Of a DNA stretch of 64,000 nucleotides, positions 17,551-26,134 are shown one piece after another (position 1 is the first letter of the stretch; the number at the start of each line of letters is the position of its first letter). The stretch is from Flavobacteriales bacterium (lineage in GTDB: Bacteria > Bacteroidota > Bacteroidia > CAIKAF01). Both the position numbers and the translations under genes were made by a program. The notes under the pieces were generated by a model. That model saw only the letters and a program-made list of their open reading frames with translations, was not told the DNA's origin and did no database searches. The stretch covers positions 970,016-1,034,015 of the forward strand of contig JAGYKD010000001.1 in assembly GCA_018401695.1 (NCBI GenBank), in the 5' to 3' direction.

Positions 17551-18438
17551 ATGAATGTGCAAGAGGCCTACAAGCTCATTGAACAAAAATTCGTCGACTG
17601 GAGCGAGGAGTTGATTGCCTTAATTCCCAACCTTCTTTTGGCCTTGGCCCTCATGGGCCTGTTTTTGCTTTTGGCTCATGTGTCACGGCGGCTGGTTCGA
17701 AAGTTGTTGCAACGCCTTATCGATGGACCTACCCTGGTGAGTCTTGCCGGATCACTAACCTATGTGTCCATTTTAGCACTGGGCCTTTTTGTAGCCCTTT
17801 CGGTATTAAAGCTGGACAAAGCCCTAACCAGCATTTTGGCAGGTGCCGGAATCATTGGACTCGCTCTCGCTTTCGCGTTTCAAGACCTTGCCGCCAACTT
17901 TATCAGCGGCATTTTCATTTCTCTCCGTCGTCCCCTTCGGGTAGGCGATTTAATCGAAACCGAAAACACCATTGGGGTAGTGCAAAGCATCAATTTGCGG
18001 GATTTGATTTTGCTCAACTTTCAAGGGCAAGAAGTGATTATTCCCAACAAAGATGTTTTTCAACGCAGTGTAAAAAATTACACCCATTCAGGCATGCGGA
18101 GGCTCGATTTGGAAGGAGGGATATCCTACGGAGATAACCTCAGGAAAGTGAGGGAAGTAAGTCTTAAAGCCCTTGAAAAACTGCCGGGTGCTGACCCAAC
18201 CAAGAGCCCCAACTTTTTTTTTACAGGCTTTGGCGACAGCTCCATCGACTACCTTATTACCATTTGGTTGGCAGAAACCGACCAGCTTAATTGGCTCAAA
18301 GCACGCAGCGAAGCCGTAATCCTCCTCAAAGAAGCCTACGACGCCAACCACATCACCATTCCTTTCCCCATTCGCACCTTGGACTTTGGAATTAAAGGAG
18401 GAAAAACTTGGCGCGATATGCAGTTGCAGGAACAATAG
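17551..18438 (+). CDS. Small-conductance mechanosensitive channel (MscS family)
   Basis: MNVQEAYKLIEQKFVDWSEELIALIPNLLLALALMGL...AGAGIIGLALAFAFQDLAANFISGIFISLRRPLRVGDLIE...VIIPNKDVFQRSVKNYT. Start trimmed from 17467. Confidence 0.92.
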   Translation: MNVQEAYKLIEQKFVDWSEELIALIPNLLLALALMGLFLLLAHVSRRLVRKLLQRLIDGPTLVSLAGSLTYVSILALGLFVALSVLKLDKALTSILAGAGIIGLALAFAFQDLAANFISGIFISLRRPLRVGDLIETENTIGVVQSINLRDLILLNFQGQEVIIPNKDVFQRSVKNYTHSGMRRLDLEGGISYGDNLRKVREVSLKALEKLPGADPTKSPNFFFTGFGDSSIDYLITIWLAETDQLNWLKARSEAVILLKEAYDANHITIPFPIRTLDFGIKGGKTWRDMQLQEQ

Positions 18439-18473
18439 ATTTACCCTAAGTTTGATTTATTAATTTTGAAGCT

Positions 18474-20381
18474 ATGTTACGCTCCATTTTTTTGGCTGTT
18501 TTTGCCTTATTTCTGAGCTTTAGTTCCTTTGAACCGCTCCATGCACAGTGTCCGGGCTGCCAGCCCAATACCGTCCTTTGCCAAGGAACCAACGGCCCAT
18601 GTCCCAACAATATGGACACCGCAACGGTAGGCTCCACCTACGAAGATACCCTTACGTTTTTCTTGCCCGAACAGGTAGACGCAAGCCAACAATCCGGAGG
18701 TGTCTTGGGTTGGGTCGATTTTATAGAGTTTGAGATTGTAAGCATCGCAGGCCTGCCGTTTGGGCTGCAATGGTCTTGCGGGGTTTCCAATTGTACCTAT
18801 TTCCCAAGCCAATTTCCATCAGGTACCTTTGCCTGCGTCCGCTTTTGCGGTACTCCGCTTGCCCCTCCGGGCGTCTATCCTATTACCATCACTACTATAG
18901 GTACCGTCGACACACCCTTCGGAAACCAAAGCGGAAATGAGGTGTTTACCGTCGATTTAGTGGTTCAACCCGGATCAGCAGGCAACAATGCTTTTAGTTA
19001 TAGCCCCGCTTTTGGCTGTTCTCCCTTGGCCGTGTATTTCCAAAACAATATTCTAAGCAATGGATACCAACCCGGTCCCAACAACCTTGGATTTACTTAC
19101 CAATGGGATTTTGGCAACGGACAACAGAGTACCCAAGAACAACCCGATACGGTGCATTACGCCAATGGAGGCAACTATGTAATTCAATACCAATCCGTAG
19201 TCGATACCCTCCCTTTTATCCTGCAATCGCTTACCGTAAATTCGGTAAACTGCACCGACATTCCCTTTTTGAACGATTGGCCCGACTTGTACCTGCTCCT
19301 AACCGACGGTTCCGGAAATTTAGTGCTCAATACCAGCAACAATACCGTTAGTTTTGATCCGGGAGGTAACCCGCATACATGGACCATCAACCAGGCCCTC
19401 GATAACCCGCCCTACCAAATCGAAATCATGGACCAAGACGGCGGCATCTACGGATCAGACGACAACTGCTTCGACAATACCACCAATCCCATGCCGCAAC
19501 CGGTTACGCTTGGTCAAGCAACACAGTACAACACCGCTGTAGTTCAGTCTTTCAACCAAAATGGCCTGGATTATAGCTATCAGATGCAAAAAACAGCCTT
19601 TGTGACTCAGGTAACCGACACCCTTGTGGTTTCCAATAGTCCTCCCGACATGACCATTGGCCTGAACCCAAGCGCGGTTTCTTGCGAACGCGACTCCATA
19701 CAACTCAGCTTGCCTCCGGGTTATGTCTACGAATGGTACCAAAACGACACTGCCTTGCTCGTTCAAAGCTCCAACCCCGTTTTTTATGCCAAAAGCTCCG
19801 GGAGCTACAAAGCCAAAATCATCGATTCCATTTCCGGCTGCATCAATTGGACCAACGACACCTTACTCACCTTCCATCCCACTACGCCTCCGGGTTATCC
19901 TAACGTTGGAATTTCTTATGCCAACGGTCTGCTAAGTTCCAACCTAAGCGGCACCTGGACCTACCAATGGATTTTCTTCGACAACGGACAGTGGACGCCG
20001 ATTGCCCCGCCCTTGGGAAGTGTAGCAACCCTGAGCCCCGGCCAAGACGGCGACTATGCCCTCATCGCCACCAACAGCTTGGGCTGCGGCGACACCAGCA
20101 ACGTCATTACCGTAACCAACAGCGGCCTAAACCAAACGAACGAATATTTGGTGCGCCTCTATCCCAACCCGGCTCAAGGCAGCTTCAACCTGGAACTTCC
20201 GGAAGGTGCTGACCAACATTGGAAACTCAGCATTCTGGATCTCAGCGGCCGAGAACTCTGGCAAGGCCAGGCAAAAACCGGAACGCAGCTGCTCCGCCCC
20301 GAATTGCCCGCCGGCACCTATTTGCTCAAAGGTCATTCAGTGCAAGGATACTGGGTAAAACGCTTTGTTTGGGAACCCTAA
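18474..20381 (+). CDS. T9SS-exported surface protein with PKD-like domain and type A sorting domain
   Basis: Signal peptide; GFTYQWDFGNGQQSTQEQPDTVHYANGGNYVIQ (PKD); C-terminal RLYPNPAQGSFNLEL...LPAGTYLLKGHSVQGYWVKRFVW. Confidence 0.85.
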   Translation: MLRSIFLAVFALFLSFSSFEPLHAQCPGCQPNTVLCQGTNGPCPNNMDTATVGSTYEDTLTFFLPEQVDASQQSGGVLGWVDFIEFEIVSIAGLPFGLQWSCGVSNCTYFPSQFPSGTFACVRFCGTPLAPPGVYPITITTIGTVDTPFGNQSGNEVFTVDLVVQPGSAGNNAFSYSPAFGCSPLAVYFQNNILSNGYQPGPNNLGFTYQWDFGNGQQSTQEQPDTVHYANGGNYVIQYQSVVDTLPFILQSLTVNSVNCTDIPFLNDWPDLYLLLTDGSGNLVLNTSNNTVSFDPGGNPHTWTINQALDNPPYQIEIMDQDGGIYGSDDNCFDNTTNPMPQPVTLGQATQYNTAVVQSFNQNGLDYSYQMQKTAFVTQVTDTLVVSNSPPDMTIGLNPSAVSCERDSIQLSLPPGYVYEWYQNDTALLVQSSNPVFYAKSSGSYKAKIIDSISGCINWTNDTLLTFHPTTPPGYPNVGISYANGLLSSNLSGTWTYQWIFFDNGQWTPIAPPLGSVATLSPGQDGDYALIATNSLGCGDTSNVITVTNSGLNQTNEYLVRLYPNPAQGSFNLELPEGADQHWKLSILDLSGRELWQGQAKTGTQLLRPELPAGTYLLKGHSVQGYWVKRFVWEP

Positions 20382-20399
20382 TCGATTGATTTTCCATTG

Positions 20400-20600
20400 A
20401 AGGTTTTTGGGTTTTGGGCCCCGGCTCCGATATTCAATCTTGTAATCTATCCGGCCCTAGGCGCCAGCCCTGCTTGCCAAGCCTAAGGCCGGCATAGCCC
20501 TGTGGTGGCTCTCTTATGGCCGCCTCCTCGGGCTGCCGGCCTAAGGCTTAGCTGCGCAGGGGCTTTTGCCCGGCCGGGTGGCCATGCTGTGGAGTTTGTT
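20400..20600. repeat. Intergenic repeat family 2 (GC-rich element), diverged copy
   Basis: tttttgggttttgggccccggc ... ccggcctaaggcttagctgcgcaggggcttttgcccggccgggtggcc; GC-rich and rich in inverted repeats, intergenic. Confidence 0.5.
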
Positions 20601-20679
20601 GAAACGGTTTTAGCGTTTTTTTACGATGTACCTTTCAACCCTTTTGGCACGGAATTTGGTTTACTTTAGAAAAATCCTT

Positions 20680-21363
20680 ATGAAAACGCTATTGTCCCTA
20701 TCCCTATTCCTTCTTTTGGCCCTTATGGGGTGCAAAAGAGAAGATTCCGACACCGTAGACCAAGACAAAATCTATCAAGACTACAGCCTGGTATATAACG
20801 GAACGGAAGACAAAACCTACGCCCGCGCTTCTTTCCGCTTTAGCAACGTCCTCGGAACTGCCCTCGAATTAGCCGGTGGCGCTGAGGTTAAGTTCAATGG
20901 ACAAACCATGCTTTGGAAAAACGCTCTGGCCTATTATGAAATGGAATTTGCAGGCGTTTTGGATTCCGGAACCTTTGCCTACACCGATGCCGATGGCAAT
21001 ACCTTTACCAATAGCATTGGAATGCCCGACCCCATTTCTTTTCCTACCAACTTTCAAAGCCTCAATCAAGACGGCACTAGTTTTACCCTTAGCTGGGTGG
21101 GCAATCCCTTGGCTGCCGACGAAGGAGTAAACGTTTCCATTGAAGGAACCGCAGAGAACGACCTTCAGCTGTTCAACACCCAATTCGATGGAGCCACCAG
21201 TATAATTTTGGGCGCCAACAAAATTGGAGCGCTTGGCCCCGGAACCGCCGACGCCTGGATTAACCGAAACAGACCTAGAGACCTAGCCGAAGCAACCAGT
21301 GCCGGCGGAGTTATCAGCGGCAGATACGAAGGCGCAAAAAAGCAAATTCAGATTAACCCCTAG
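20680..21363 (+). CDS. Predicted lipoprotein of unknown function
   Basis: MKTLLSLSLFLLLALMGCKREDSD lipobox; trimmed from 20626. Confidence 0.75.
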   Translation: MKTLLSLSLFLLLALMGCKREDSDTVDQDKIYQDYSLVYNGTEDKTYARASFRFSNVLGTALELAGGAEVKFNGQTMLWKNALAYYEMEFAGVLDSGTFAYTDADGNTFTNSIGMPDPISFPTNFQSLNQDGTSFTLSWVGNPLAADEGVNVSIEGTAENDLQLFNTQFDGATSIILGANKIGALGPGTADAWINRNRPRDLAEATSAGGVISGRYEGAKKQIQINP

Positions 21364-21429
21364 TTTGTTTCAGCAAACGGCCCTTTTCCGGTCTTGTTTT
21401 TTGGGTTCCGATAATGGTGTGATTCTGTC

Positions 21430-21437
21430 TATTTTTG
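21430..21437 (+). promoter_or_regulatory. Candidate Bacteroidota -7 element TATTTTTG upstream of thioesterase gene
   Basis: Matches TAnnTTTG, 16 nt before the TTG start at 21453; no clear -33 element assigned. Confidence 0.35.
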
Positions 21438-21452
21438 TAGAAAACCGACGAT

Positions 21453-22151
21453 TTGACAAAACCCACCTTATACCTCTTTAGCTTCGGCGGAGGGAATGCC
21501 GCTTCTTTTGCCAAACTTCAAGAACGCCTGGAGCCTCAAGTCAATACCCGCACCTTTGAAATGCCCGGCAAAGGAAAGCGCATAAAAGAGCCGATGTTGC
21601 GCAACCTGCACCTTATGGTGCAGGAGCACTTGGAGCAATTGGAACCATTGCCCCGGCCACCCTTTGCTTTTTTTGGCCATTCCATGGGCTGCTACGTGGC
21701 ACATTTGCTCATTCATCAACTGCAAAAACAAGGCAAACCTTTGCCACAACACGTGTTTTACAGTTCCAAAGTGGCCCCCTCAAAGAATTACGACAAAAAG
21801 CGGTCCATACTCTCCGACGACGAGTTTGTGGAAAAACTCCGCATACTCAAAGGCATGCCGGATGCCATACTCGAAAATCCGGAATTGCTCCGTATTTTTT
21901 TGCCTATGGTTCGGAACGACTTTTATGCCATAGATTCCTACCGCTATCGTGCCGGCGAGCCTTATCCCGTGGATATGTCTGTATTTTGCGGCAGCGAAGA
22001 GGTGGTAGACGATCAAGAACTATTGGATTGGAAAAGGGAAGGGGCTGGAACCTTTCATTTTGAACGTCGCCCGGGCCATCATTTTTGGCTGTTCAACGAT
22101 TTGGATTGGTTAAGCACATACATTTTAAAGACGCTTGGCCATGGAAACTGA
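21453..22151 (+). CDS. Type II (surfactin-synthase-like) thioesterase; TTG start
   Basis: LYLFSFGGGNAASFAKLQERLEP...FEMPGKGKRIKEPM...FAFFGHSMGCYVAHLLI...RRPGHHFWLFND, alpha/beta-hydrolase GHSMG and catalytic His. Confidence 0.87.
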   Translation: MTKPTLYLFSFGGGNAASFAKLQERLEPQVNTRTFEMPGKGKRIKEPMLRNLHLMVQEHLEQLEPLPRPPFAFFGHSMGCYVAHLLIHQLQKQGKPLPQHVFYSSKVAPSKNYDKKRSILSDDEFVEKLRILKGMPDAILENPELLRIFLPMVRNDFYAIDSYRYRAGEPYPVDMSVFCGSEEVVDDQELLDWKREGAGTFHFERRPGHHFWLFNDLDWLSTYILKTLGHGN

Positions 22152-22788
22152 GGCCAAAGTATGGTTGTGGCACTTGGAGCAACCGCATGAGGGGCCCTCT
22201 GAGCGCCTTTTGGAATGGATGCCCCAGGCATTTATGCGGCAAATGCTGCAATACAAAAAGCTCGACGATCAGGCGCGTTTTGCCGCCGGGCGCTATTTGC
22301 TTTTTCATGCCTTGCGCGAAGCAGGACAGCCCGAAGCGCTTCAAGAACTTACAACCGACGCGTTTGGCAGGTCTTTTATTCCTAATATGCCGGACTTTAA
22401 TATCTCACACTCCGGCAACTGGGTAGGCCTGGCGTGGAGACCTTCTGCAAGGATTGGATTGGATATTGAGCTCAAAAGAGCGCTGGATCCTTCTGCGTTC
22501 ACAAAACAGTTTAGCCCTTCAGAAATGCAAGCCATGCTGGCATCGCCCAACCCGCTGGAGGCTTTTTTTAAAAACTGGACCCGAAAAGAGGCGGCAATGA
22601 AGGCCGAAGGAAGAGGCATGCGTATTGCCTTGCACAGCATAAGGCTTGCCAAGCATGGGGCCAGAATTGATGGGGATGAACGATTTTGGTATTACCGACC
22701 CATAACGATAGATGAGGGGCATGCTTGCCATGTATGTTCGGACAATCCTTTAACCAACCTAAGTGTTTGGAAGCTTAACCAAGCATAG
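22135..22788 (+). CDS. Sfp-type 4'-phosphopantetheinyl transferase
   Basis: FNISHSGNWVGLAWRPSARIGLDIELKRALDPSAFTKQFSPSEMQAML..FFKNWTRKEAAMKAEGRGM. Confidence 0.9.
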   Translation: MAMETEAKVWLWHLEQPHEGPSERLLEWMPQAFMRQMLQYKKLDDQARFAAGRYLLFHALREAGQPEALQELTTDAFGRSFIPNMPDFNISHSGNWVGLAWRPSARIGLDIELKRALDPSAFTKQFSPSEMQAMLASPNPLEAFFKNWTRKEAAMKAEGRGMRIALHSIRLAKHGARIDGDERFWYYRPITIDEGHACHVCSDNPLTNLSVWKLNQA

Positions 22789-22954
22789 GGCATAGGCGAT
22801 TGATGGTATAATTCCGCCTCGGCCGGTTGCACCCACAGTGTTTTAAAGAGGTTATGTTCGTTCCATTGATTTGAGCGAAAAGGCCTTTTTTCGCTACTCG
22901 TATGGCCTAAAGCCCGGCAATTGACAACTTTAAGAAGCCTTTGATTGTCAAAAA

Positions 22955-22981
22955 GACAACAAAAACTTTCTTTTTGTTGTC
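22955..22981. repeat. Perfect 11-bp inverted repeat hairpin
   Basis: GACAACAAAAA-CTTTC-TTTTTGTTGTC. Confidence 0.75.
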
Positions 22982-23026
22982 AAAAAACAAATTCCCTAAG
23001 TATATTTACCGCTTAAATTACCAATC

Positions 23027-23632
23027 ATGAAACTATCCTTACGCGTTTTATTGCCAATGGTATTGGCGGCTGTTATGTTTTCCTGCAGCGACGATTCGGA
23101 CGACCCAAACAGCCCAAACAACCCAAACAACCCCAATAATCCGGACAACCCTTGTTATGGTGTGGTGTGCGAAAACGGAGGGACTTGCGTTAATGGCGTC
23201 TGCGATTGCCCGAATGGATACGGGGGCCCCGACTGTGGCACGCCGGTAAACCCCTCTTCGGTGCGCATCACTCGGGTGGATGTTACCAGCTTCCCACCCA
23301 CCGACGGCGGCGCCGGTTGGGATTTGACCAGTGGAGCAGATATTTATGTTAAGTACTATGTAGGAAATTCTTTAAAATTTACCTCAGGGTACATTCAAAA
23401 TGCCTCTCCTAACGGGTCAAATCAGCTTACGGTAAGTCCTGCCATAACAACGAGCAGTTATAGTGCACACCGCGTAGAATTATTTGACTTCGATGATTTT
23501 GATCTAGATGATTACATGGGTGGACATACTTTCAATATAGCAGGAGCTTTCCATGGCATGGGCTTCCCGGCCTCCTTTACGGTAGGCACCGGAAGTCTTG
23601 TGTTTAGGGTGCACCTCAGCTACCAATTTTAA
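23027..23632 (+). CDS. Lipoprotein with (NNP)n linker and one EGF-like domain
   Basis: VMFSCSDDSDDPNSPNNPNNPNNPDNPCYGVVCENGGTCVNGVCDCPNGYGGPDCG. Confidence 0.8.
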   Translation: MKLSLRVLLPMVLAAVMFSCSDDSDDPNSPNNPNNPNNPDNPCYGVVCENGGTCVNGVCDCPNGYGGPDCGTPVNPSSVRITRVDVTSFPPTDGGAGWDLTSGADIYVKYYVGNSLKFTSGYIQNASPNGSNQLTVSPAITTSSYSAHRVELFDFDDFDLDDYMGGHTFNIAGAFHGMGFPASFTVGTGSLVFRVHLSYQF

Positions 23633-23643
23633 TATACAAACCA

Positions 23644-24309
23644 ATGCTTAATCTAATGAAAACAGCCAAACGCATTCTGCCTATCATTGCTGTGCTCTTT
23701 TTTCTTTTCTCTTGCTCTTTGGAGCGGCAAATGTATACCCAAGGCAACCGCACCAAATGGCATGCTACCGGAAAAGGGCGTTTGAAATCCGAACAAGCGA
23801 AGGTTCCCAAGAAGGAAACCCAAGAGGCTGTCATAGTCTACCGGGAGGATGCCTCCACAGCATCAGCGGCCACGCTGCCCGCACCCGACTCCTTTAATGA
23901 GCAAACGGAGGCAATTTTTTCCGAAGTTAATACCGAAGCGAGGCCTGCGCTTAAGCAATCAAATCGGGCGGTAACTATGCACGGTTTTCGAGGTCAATAC
24001 TCGAACCCTTTGGAAATGAACCCGTTTGAGCGCTTTATTGCCAGGCAAGCCGCTGAAATGCTATCCAACGACAGCCCAAGAACCGAAGGCTTCTCTGTGG
24101 CCAGTTTGGTTTTGGGGATTGTGGGCTGGTTCATTCCTTATGTAGGACTCCTTTGCTGTTTGTTGGCCGTGATTTTTGGAATCATTGGCATTGTTAAAAT
24201 CAGTAATAATCCGGATAAGTTTAAGGGCATGGGCATGGCCATTGCCGGTCTGGTACTAGGCGTCCTTGGTATTGGAGTTGTGTTATTATTGATGGCCTTG
24301 CTTTTCTAA
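23644..24309 (+). CDS. DUF4190-like membrane lipoprotein
   Basis: Lipobox LFSCS; C-terminal SVASLVLGIVGWFIPYVGLLCCLLAVIFGIIGIVKI...GMGMAIAGLVLGVLGIGVV. Confidence 0.75.
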   Translation: MLNLMKTAKRILPIIAVLFFLFSCSLERQMYTQGNRTKWHATGKGRLKSEQAKVPKKETQEAVIVYREDASTASAATLPAPDSFNEQTEAIFSEVNTEARPALKQSNRAVTMHGFRGQYSNPLEMNPFERFIARQAAEMLSNDSPRTEGFSVASLVLGIVGWFIPYVGLLCCLLAVIFGIIGIVKISNNPDKFKGMGMAIAGLVLGVLGIGVVLLLMALLF

Positions 24310-24389
24310 ACAACCAAAGAGCAAGGGCATAAAAGCAAACGATACCGTAGGAATACGTTTAAGAGGATTGGACAGGTGGCTTTGGTAAG

Positions 24390-24734
24390 TCACCGGTCCT
24401 TTTTTAGTAAGTCAATCAGATCTTGCTGTACGCTCACCAGTTTTTGTAGCTGCTCTATTTCTTTGCGCAAGCTTTCGTTTTCTTCTTCCAATTTGCTTTG
24501 ATAGCCCGGACGTTCTTCCGCAAACTTTTCGAAGAATTCATCCTGAGTTATTTCCAATGCCTTTAAAATATCGTTAAAGGTGGCCGCATTCACTCTTCCT
24601 TTGCGCTCAATGGAGCTAATTAGCGACCTGGTCTTGGAAATGGCTTCCGCCAAATCTTCCTGGGTCATACCTCGAAAAGTTCTGGCCATCCGTATTTGTC
24701 GTCCAAGGTGCATATGCCAAATTTGGACAGCCAT
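24390..24734 (-). CDS. XRE-family helix-turn-helix transcriptional regulator with C-terminal coiled coil
   Basis: LGRQIRMARTFRGMTQEDLAEAISKTRSLISSIERKGRVNAATFNDILKALEI. Confidence 0.88.
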   Translation of the reverse strand: MAVQIWHMHLGRQIRMARTFRGMTQEDLAEAISKTRSLISSIERKGRVNAATFNDILKALEITQDEFFEKFAEERPGYQSKLEEENESLRKEIEQLQKLVSVQQDLIDLLKKDR

Positions 24735-24913
24735 TCGTTTTCATAAAGGTCATAAAAGGTTTCGTAAAGACATAAAACGGTGTTTTTATGCGATTTTTTG
24801 GGCCTTTCACGTCGAGTTTGGCCCGGATTCCCGGCACAACCTTTAGTTATTTAATGCCATAATTCACCATTTGGAATGTTTTTGTTTGATTTATACGATT
24901 TTTTGGTGTCAAA

Positions 24914-24945
24914 TTTGCACTTTTCGGTTTCCTTTGTTACATTTG
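24914..24945 (+). promoter_or_regulatory. Candidate Bacteroidota promoter (TTTG-N20-TACATTTG)
   Basis: tttg at 24914-24917 and tacatttg at 24938-24945; start codon at 24964. Confidence 0.5.
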
Positions 24946-24963
24946 AAGTATTATAAACAACCT

Positions 24964-25443
24964 ATGAAATCCAAAATTGCTATCCAGCTCCTTGCTCTAA
25001 TCTTTCCTTTGGCCTTTGCCCTTAATGCCTGCGGTGGGGACGAAGAAGCCCAAGTTGAGTCAAACACCTTTACTATTTCAAATTGGCAGTCTACCGGCCA
25101 ACAGTGGTTTGCAGAGGTCTCTTATTCTGCCATTACCCAAGATATTATAAACCGAGGGGCCGTGTTGGTTTACATGCAGGTAAGCAGCGGCGCCTACAAT
25201 CAAGTACCTTTAACGTTCTACACCAACTCAAGTTACTCCACCACCATTGAGGTATCAACGTATGTTGGTGGCCTTACCTTGTTTTGGACGGACTCGGATC
25301 TTATACAGCCTGGAAATCCTGGCACACAACGCGCCAAAGTGGTTGTAATTCCTGCCGGCCCCTTGGAAGAGTGGGTGCATCAAAATCCTGAGGAGCTCCA
25401 GCACTTTAAAGAGGCTAGCAAAGCCTTGGGGCTAGAAAAATAA
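24964..25443 (+). CDS. Predicted lipoprotein of unknown function
   Basis: MKSKIAIQLLALIFPLAFALNACGGDEEAQ lipobox; trimmed from 24871. Confidence 0.75.
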   Translation: MKSKIAIQLLALIFPLAFALNACGGDEEAQVESNTFTISNWQSTGQQWFAEVSYSAITQDIINRGAVLVYMQVSSGAYNQVPLTFYTNSSYSTTIEVSTYVGGLTLFWTDSDLIQPGNPGTQRAKVVVIPAGPLEEWVHQNPEELQHFKEASKALGLEK

Positions 25444-25487
25444 CCCATAAATTCATTACTCATAAGTACAACAATTTAGATGGTTAG

Positions 25488-25532
25488 AAGGGAAGCAAAG
25501 GGTTGCCGCTTGGCAGCCCTTCCCTTTTTTTT
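25488..25532 (+). terminator. Rho-independent terminator
   Basis: aagggaagcaaagggttgccgcttggcagcccttcccttttttttgg: GGGTTGCC/GGCAGCCC stem extended by AAGGG/CCCTT, then T8. Confidence 0.75.
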
Positions 25533-25549
25533 GGACGATTGTACATTCC

Positions 25550-25833
25550 GAGACTGTTGATGCGTTGCGTTTTCAAGGTTTTTTAATGCCGACCGTAGCG
25601 TCGGTGCAAATTAAGGCGCAGGCAAATAGAAAGGCCGCAGTTTACTAGTTGTAAATGAGGACCCGCTGACGCAAGGGTCAGGGCAAAATGCTTGATATTT
25701 GACTGCAACGCATACCCTGACGCTGCGGTCAGGACAGTTGCCCGAATAGCACATCAAGCTTTGCTGCAACGCATACCCTGACGCTGCGGTCAGGACAGGA
25801 TTGCCGCCAGACTAGCGTCGCATCAACAGTCTC
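25550..25833. repeat. 284-bp intergenic element with 15-bp perfect terminal inverted repeats and internal tandem 34-bp repeats (family 1, copy B)
   Basis: gagactgttgatgcg (25550-25564) and cgcatcaacagtctc (25819-25833); ctgcaacgcataccctgacgctgcggtcaggaca at 25703-25736 and 25764-25797. Confidence 0.8.
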
Positions 25834-25959
25834 ATTCCTTGAACTAGCTGCTTTAAGCCATAAAAGAATACCGACCAAAGGAAAGGAGGAAAGATCCTTA
25901 TGCGGTTTTCTCCGGAATATGCAAGGTGGAGAAGCCAAAAGTGAATAGAGAAGATAGAC

Positions 25960-26115
25960 GGCCCAGGGGCCGGTACGGAAAGCCCCCGGAAGCCAAGCGC
26001 CATGCATGCGGAACTACGGGCGTGGCGCGCAGCAAACGCCCCGGAGTTTCTTGCATGCATGCGTGCTTGGCGACGGGGCTTGAAGGGAGGGCCCGGTGCT
26101 TTGCAGGGCCCAAAA
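25960..26115. repeat. Intergenic repeat family 2 copy (core GTGGCGCGCAGCAAAC at 26022-26037)
   Basis: GC-rich, inverted repeats, ends ...gggcccaaaaaaa; shared core motif. Confidence 0.65.
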
Positions 26116-26134
26116 AAATCAAGCAATAGAGGGC

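Noticed and set aside
25729-26129. ORFs 25729-26007, 25812-26126, 25898-26122 and 25926-26129
   Set aside because: They lie across intergenic repeat families 1 and 2; low-complexity Arg/Ala/Pro translations on overlapping frames.
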